Source: Rheinheimera sp.
GTDB lineage: Bacteria; Pseudomonadota; Gammaproteobacteria; Enterobacterales; Alteromonadaceae
NCBI RefSeq assembly: GCF_020217005.1
Contig: NZ_JAIWOI010000294.1
Span: 1 to 10,000, forward strand
Direction: 5' to 3'
Length of the DNA stretch: 10,000 nt
In this document: positions 6,728 through 10,000 of the stretch, piece by piece
How the letters are laid out: every line of letters begins with the position of its first letter
Position numbering within the stretch: position 1 is the first letter of the stretch
Program-made: the position numbers and the translations under genes
The notes under the pieces: model-generated
The model's input: only the letters and a program-made list of their open reading frames with translations
Told to the model about the DNA's origin: nothing
Databases searched by the model: none

Positions 6728-7866
6728 ACAGTATTTATGTCTCGCATTGTTTTGATGGTAAAACACTTCTGCAGGATGTGCGGCTGGACTGGCAACAGGG
6801 ACGGATAGTTGCACTGCAAGCCGGAGTAAAATCAGGGCATCAACCCCAACTGCAAGGTCTGCTTTGTGCTGGTTTTATTGATATTCAGGTCAACGGCGGC
6901 GGAGGAGTGTTATTTAATCAGTGCCCTGATGTCACAGCCCTTAAAACCATCAGTAAAGCCCATCTGCAATTTGGCACCACAGGTATGTTGCCAACCGTTA
7001 TCACCGACAGTCTGGAGGTGATGCAAGCCGCTGCTGATGCTGTGGCTGAACTCTTGCCAGAGCCGTTGCATACAGTGCTGGGTATTCATTTTGAAGGCCC
7101 GCATTTGTCCGTGGCACGTCGTGGTATTCATCCGGCAGAGCAGATAAGGCCGTTGTCAGACAAAGAAATGCAGCTGGTTTGCCGTAAAGACCTGGGTAAA
7201 GTGATGATGACTCTGGCGCCTGAAACAGTGCCAGTACAGCAAATTCGTGAGTTGGTAGCCCAAGGCGTCATCGTCAGCTTGGGGCATTCCGCGGCGACGG
7301 CTGAACAGGCTTTAGCTGCTATTGATGCCGGAGCCAGCTGCTTTACCCATTTATTTAACGCTATGTCGCCATTGACCAGTCGTGAACCCGGTATGGTGGG
7401 GGCTGCTTTGGCTAGTCCTCAAGTCTATTGTGGTTTGATTTTGGATCATTTACATGTGCATCCACTGTCTGCCCACATTGCGGCTTTGTGCAAAGGTGAA
7501 GATAAACTGATTCTGGTGACAGATGCAATGGCCCATACCGGCAGTGAGTTGCAGCTGTTGCCATATCTGCACACTGAAATTCGGCGGGAAGGACTGAAAC
7601 TCACTTTACCAGATGGTACTTTGGCCGGTTCCGCGCTTGATATGAATACTGCGTTGCGGCATTTTTGCCAGGATCTGGCCTTGCCTCTTGCTGCTGGTTT
7701 AAAAGCGCTGAGTAGCAACCCTGCGCAACTCATAGGTCTTGAACAGATTGGGCAGTTACAGACTGGCACTATCGCCAATATGCTACTGCTGGACAATAAC
7801 CTCAATGTACAGCGTTGCTGGTTGCAGGGCGTGGAACAACAAAATAATAAAAAGGAAACTCTATGA
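6724..7866 (+). CDS. nagA: N-acetylglucosamine-6-phosphate deacetylase
   Basis: It removes acetate from GlcNAc-6-P to give GlcN-6-P, feeding NagB-II. The 380-residue amidohydrolase has GFIDIQVNGGGGV (50-62), where the usual HxH metal site is replaced by QxN as in single-metal NagA enzymes. HFEGPHL has Glu124, SLGHSA has His188 and FTHLFNAM has His209; these are the metal ligands matching E. coli Glu131, His195 and His216. LVTDAM has Asp267, the catalytic acid/base (E. coli Asp273). DHLHVHP (241-247) gives the substrate-binding His244, although the more usual DG start of this motif is DH here. LAGSALDM (300-307) is typical too. ATGA overlaps link it to nagB-II before it and nagP after it. No clear Shine-Dalgarno sequence precedes its ATG, so its translation is probably coupled to nagB-II. 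The family call is firm. Confidence 0.95.
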   Translation: MNSIYVSHCFDGKTLLQDVRLDWQQGRIVALQAGVKSGHQPQLQGLLCAGFIDIQVNGGGGVLFNQCPDVTALKTISKAHLQFGTTGMLPTVITDSLEVMQAAADAVAELLPEPLHTVLGIHFEGPHLSVARRGIHPAEQIRPLSDKEMQLVCRKDLGKVMMTLAPETVPVQQIRELVAQGVIVSLGHSAATAEQALAAIDAGASCFTHLFNAMSPLTSREPGMVGAALASPQVYCGLILDHLHVHPLSAHIAALCKGEDKLILVTDAMAHTGSELQLLPYLHTEIRREGLKLTLPDGTLAGSALDMNTALRHFCQDLALPLAAGLKALSSNPAQLIGLEQIGQLQTGTIANMLLLDNNLNVQRCWLQGVEQQNNKKETL

Positions 7867-9194
7867 GCAAAGTGACTCTTCATCCGTCCGACAACCCGTC
7901 AGGCAATTCATCAAGTCTGCAACCGATCGTCATTATCGGTGTGCTGTTTTTTATGTTTGGTTTTATTACCTGGCTCAATGGCGCTTTGATCCCGTTTTTA
8001 CAACTGGTGTGTCAGTTGGGCGAGTTTCAGGCACTTTTAATCGCCTTTAGTTTTTATATCGCCTATGTAGTGATGGCTTTACCTATGGCTCGCGTGCTGG
8101 CCTGGTCGGGCTATAAAAACGCCATGTCGATAGGCTTAGGGCTGATTGCTTTGGGCTGTGCTTTGTTTATTCCTGCCGCCTATAGCCAGCAATTTATAGT
8201 GTTTTTACTGGCGCAGTTTGTGGTGGGATCTGGCTTAACGCTGCTGCAAACTGCATCTAACCCCTACTTAGTACGGGTTGGTCCTGAACATTCAGCTGCA
8301 GCCCGCATTTCGCTGATGGGTATTTTAAATAAAAGCGCTGGTGTCTTGGCGCCTTTGGTCTTTACCTGGCTGGTATTACAGGATTTAGGTCATATCACAG
8401 CAGATAGTCTGGCGTTGTTAAGCGAAGCAGAGCGTCAGCAGCAATTAACGCTGTTAGCTTCACAACTGATGGCACCTTATGCAGGTATCGCAGCGGCAAT
8501 TTTACTGTTGGCTGTTGGACTGCGTTTTTCGGCCTTACCTGAATTACCTGCAGAAGCAGTGCCTGTCAGCAGCGATGGCGGAAAAACCTCTATTTGGCAA
8601 CACCGTCATCTGGTACTGGGTGTGGTGACTTTGTTTTGTTATGTTGGCGTCGAAGTCATAGCAGGGGATACCATAGGTTTGCTGGGGTCGGCATTGAACG
8701 TTCAGGGCGCTACAACTCTAGCTTCTTATACCATGGTCTTTATGGTGCTGGGGTACAGCTTGGGATTAATGCTGGTGCCTAAGCTAATGTCGCAGCGTCA
8801 GGCGTTGGCAATTTCTGCGGGTTTAGGTTTGGTGTTATCAGCGGGTATTTTAGTCTCGGAACCAGGCAGCTCAGGTATTTCTGCACTGTTATGGGGCTGG
8901 GCTGGATTACCGTTACTTCCAGACCCCATCAGTCTGGTTGCTTTATTAGGCCTTGCCAACGCTCTGGTTTGGCCTGCGGTGTGGCCTTTGGCTTTGGCTG
9001 GTTTAGGCTCGTTAACCCCCAAAGCTTCTGCACTGCTGATCATGGGGATAGCGGGTGGGGCCTTGTTACCTCTGGTTTATGGTGCCTTGTCACAACATTT
9101 TGGCGCCATAGCGGCTTATATCGTGTTGCTGCCTTGTTACGCAATGATCCTGTACTACGCAGTGCGCGGTTGTCAGCTGAAATCTTCCAGATAA
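7863..9194 (+). CDS. nagP: GlcNAc permease NagP (MFS, FucP/GluP-like)
   Basis: This inner-membrane proton symporter should import free N-acetylglucosamine, replacing the PTS uptake of enteric bacteria. Its 443 residues form about twelve hydrophobic segments after a polar 20-residue cytoplasmic start. Family marks are FGFITWLNGALIPFL (32-46), the loop MARVLAWSGYKNAM (75-88), LQTASNPYLVRVGP (128-141), ARISLMGILNKSAG (147-160), GVEVIAGDTIG (262-272) and NALVWPAVWPLALAGLG (366-382). These place it in the FucP/GluP group, and the nag neighbours point to GlcNAc. AAGGA (7852-7856) lies 6 bases before its ATG, which overlaps the nagA stop as ATGA. It is the last gene of the operon and is followed within about 15 bases by a bidirectional terminator. 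Glucose or galactose transport is possible by sequence group alone. Confidence 0.93.
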   Translation: MSKVTLHPSDNPSGNSSSLQPIVIIGVLFFMFGFITWLNGALIPFLQLVCQLGEFQALLIAFSFYIAYVVMALPMARVLAWSGYKNAMSIGLGLIALGCALFIPAAYSQQFIVFLLAQFVVGSGLTLLQTASNPYLVRVGPEHSAAARISLMGILNKSAGVLAPLVFTWLVLQDLGHITADSLALLSEAERQQQLTLLASQLMAPYAGIAAAILLLAVGLRFSALPELPAEAVPVSSDGGKTSIWQHRHLVLGVVTLFCYVGVEVIAGDTIGLLGSALNVQGATTLASYTMVFMVLGYSLGLMLVPKLMSQRQALAISAGLGLVLSAGILVSEPGSSGISALLWGWAGLPLLPDPISLVALLGLANALVWPAVWPLALAGLGSLTPKASALLIMGIAGGALLPLVYGALSQHFGAIAAYIVLLPCYAMILYYAVRGCQLKSSR

Positions 9195-9204
9195 AACATG
9201 TAAC

Positions 9205-9236
9205 AAAAAGCCTCTGCTGAGTGCAGAGGCTTTTTT
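9205..9236. terminator. Bidirectional rho-independent terminator between nagP and the amidohydrolase gene
   Basis: GCCTCTGC (9210-9217) pairs perfectly with GCAGAGGC (9223-9230) over the loop TGAGT. It is preceded by AAAAA (9205-9209) and followed by TTTTTT (9231-9236), so it has a T-run on both strands. It lies 10 bases after the nagP stop and about 25 bases beyond the stop of the minus-strand gene, and can end both convergent transcripts. Confidence 0.92.
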
Positions 9237-9260
9237 ATCGGTGACTGTTAGCCTTAATTA

Positions 9261-10000
9261 TTAATGCAAATGACGGTGTCCTCGTTTAGTTTTACCTCCA
9301 CCTTGTCCTTTGCCAGTATCAAAGTCGCGGATTTTTACCTGTTCTTTTACAAAAGGCTCCACACCCAGTTTGCGGTATAAATCAGCTGGCACCATAGCTT
9401 TGCCTTGAGTGATCACCAAAGCCAATTTGCGGATATCGCTTATATTTTTGGTGGGATCGCCATCGACCAGCAATAAGTCGGCATCAAAACCTACTTTAAT
9501 CTGGCCTTTGTGTTGTTCCACTTTGCTGTAGCGGGCGCCGTTTAAAGTGGCTACCTGCAAAGCTTCAGCTGCCGTCAATCCTGCTTTTACTAATAATTCC
9601 AGCTCACCTTGCAGAGTAAAACCAGCCAATTCGTCTGTGCCTGCCACCACAGGAATACCTGCTTTGTACATCATGCCGACGAATTCAACCATTTTGGCGT
9701 AGGATTTGGCATAACGCTGTGCCGTAGCCTCGTCCGGTATGTCCAGTTCGGCGCGGGCATAAGCGCGTTGAATGTCCGGTGGAAGGTGTTTGACTATAGC
9801 GCGCCATGGCTCGCCTACAGTGCCATCTGTTTTCTTCAGGAAATCAAAAGTTGCCAATGTTGGGTCTACCGTCAGATGATTCGATTTTAATAAACGAATA
9901 AAGTCCTGAACCGCTTTGCCCGATAAATCGAGATCAGCGACCTGTTTGGCTGGCAGATAAAATCGGTCCAGAGTGCGGGTGTCAGTGTCAGCTTTAACCA
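9261..10000 (-). CDS. Amidohydrolase family protein, C-terminal part (5' end outside window)
   Basis: This is the C-terminal part of a metal-dependent amidohydrolase of the prolidase/imidazolonepropionase-like group, often secreted or periplasmic peptidases in marine gammaproteobacteria. The frame stays open to the right edge, so the TTG near 9857 is internal; about 246 residues are visible. The edge part includes HLTVDPTLATFDFL, typical of these enzymes. The segment IPVVAGTDE carries the conserved metal-site Asp (codon 9633-9635), followed by LELLVKAGLTAAEALQVAT, then KGQIKVGFDADLLLVDGDP, which returns to the small beta-sandwich domain. The C-terminus ends in a Gly/Lys/His-rich tail, GKGQGGGKTKRGHRHLH, which may be disordered or bind metal. 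The N-terminal HxH metal motif and any signal peptide are outside the window. It is convergent with the nag operon and probably unrelated to it; the substrate is unknown. Confidence 0.88.
   Translation of the reverse strand, partial: VKADTDTRTLDRFYLPAKQVADLDLSGKAVQDFIRLLKSNHLTVDPTLATFDFLKKTDGTVGEPWRAIVKHLPPDIQRAYARAELDIPDEATAQRYAKSYAKMVEFVGMMYKAGIPVVAGTDELAGFTLQGELELLVKAGLTAAEALQVATLNGARYSKVEQHKGQIKVGFDADLLLVDGDPTKNISDIRKLALVITQGKAMVPADLYRKLGVEPFVKEQVKIRDFDTGKGQGGGKTKRGHRHLH

Noticed and set aside
7446..7883. 145-codon open frame on the minus strand over the 3' end of nagA
   Set aside because: Antisense shadow of nagA; its translation is Ser/Cys-rich and resembles no known protein.
1..10000. 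CRISPR arrays, tRNA or rRNA genes, insertion sequences or other mobile-element marks
   Set aside because: No regularly spaced direct repeats, RNA-gene folds, transposase-like proteins or terminal inverted repeats were seen; the region looks like a stable metabolic locus.

Overview
The window looks like chromosomal DNA of a free-living, polysaccharide-degrading gammaproteobacterium. The gene content (TonB receptor, nagX, a BadF-type GlcNAc kinase, SIS-type deaminase NagB-II, FucP-like NagP) and the moderate GC are typical of Alteromonadales and relatives such as Shewanella, Rheinheimera or Alishewanella. The genus is an inference from gene style, not from a marker gene.

Layout. Positions 1-1229 hold the 3' part of a TonB-dependent outer-membrane receptor, closed by a good rho-independent terminator. 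Six same-strand genes follow: a GH89 alpha-N-acetylglucosaminidase lipoprotein (1317-3590), nagX, an HGSNAT-like membrane protein (3658-4734), nagK (4830-5732), nagB-II (5729-6727), nagA (6724-7866) and nagP (7863-9194). The last four are joined by ATGA start/stop overlaps. The two looser junctions, before nagX and before nagK, each contain a strong hairpin without a T-run. A bidirectional terminator at 9205-9236 separates nagP from a convergent amidohydrolase on the minus strand, which runs off the right edge.

How the genes work together. The receptor probably brings a GlcNAc-containing oligosaccharide into the periplasm. The GH89 enzyme releases terminal alpha-linked GlcNAc. NagP moves GlcNAc across the inner membrane, NagK phosphorylates it, NagA deacetylates GlcNAc-6-P, and NagB-II converts GlcN-6-P to fructose-6-P and ammonia. 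NagX keeps the histidine assigned as catalytic in human heparan-alpha-glucosaminide N-acetyltransferase. The GH89-nagX pair therefore resembles two consecutive steps of lysosomal heparan sulfate breakdown (HGSNAT then NAGLU), which is the most interesting idea in the window. No beta-hexosaminidase, chitinase or transcriptional regulator is present, and no convincing promoter was found. There is no gene-free stretch over 300 bases.
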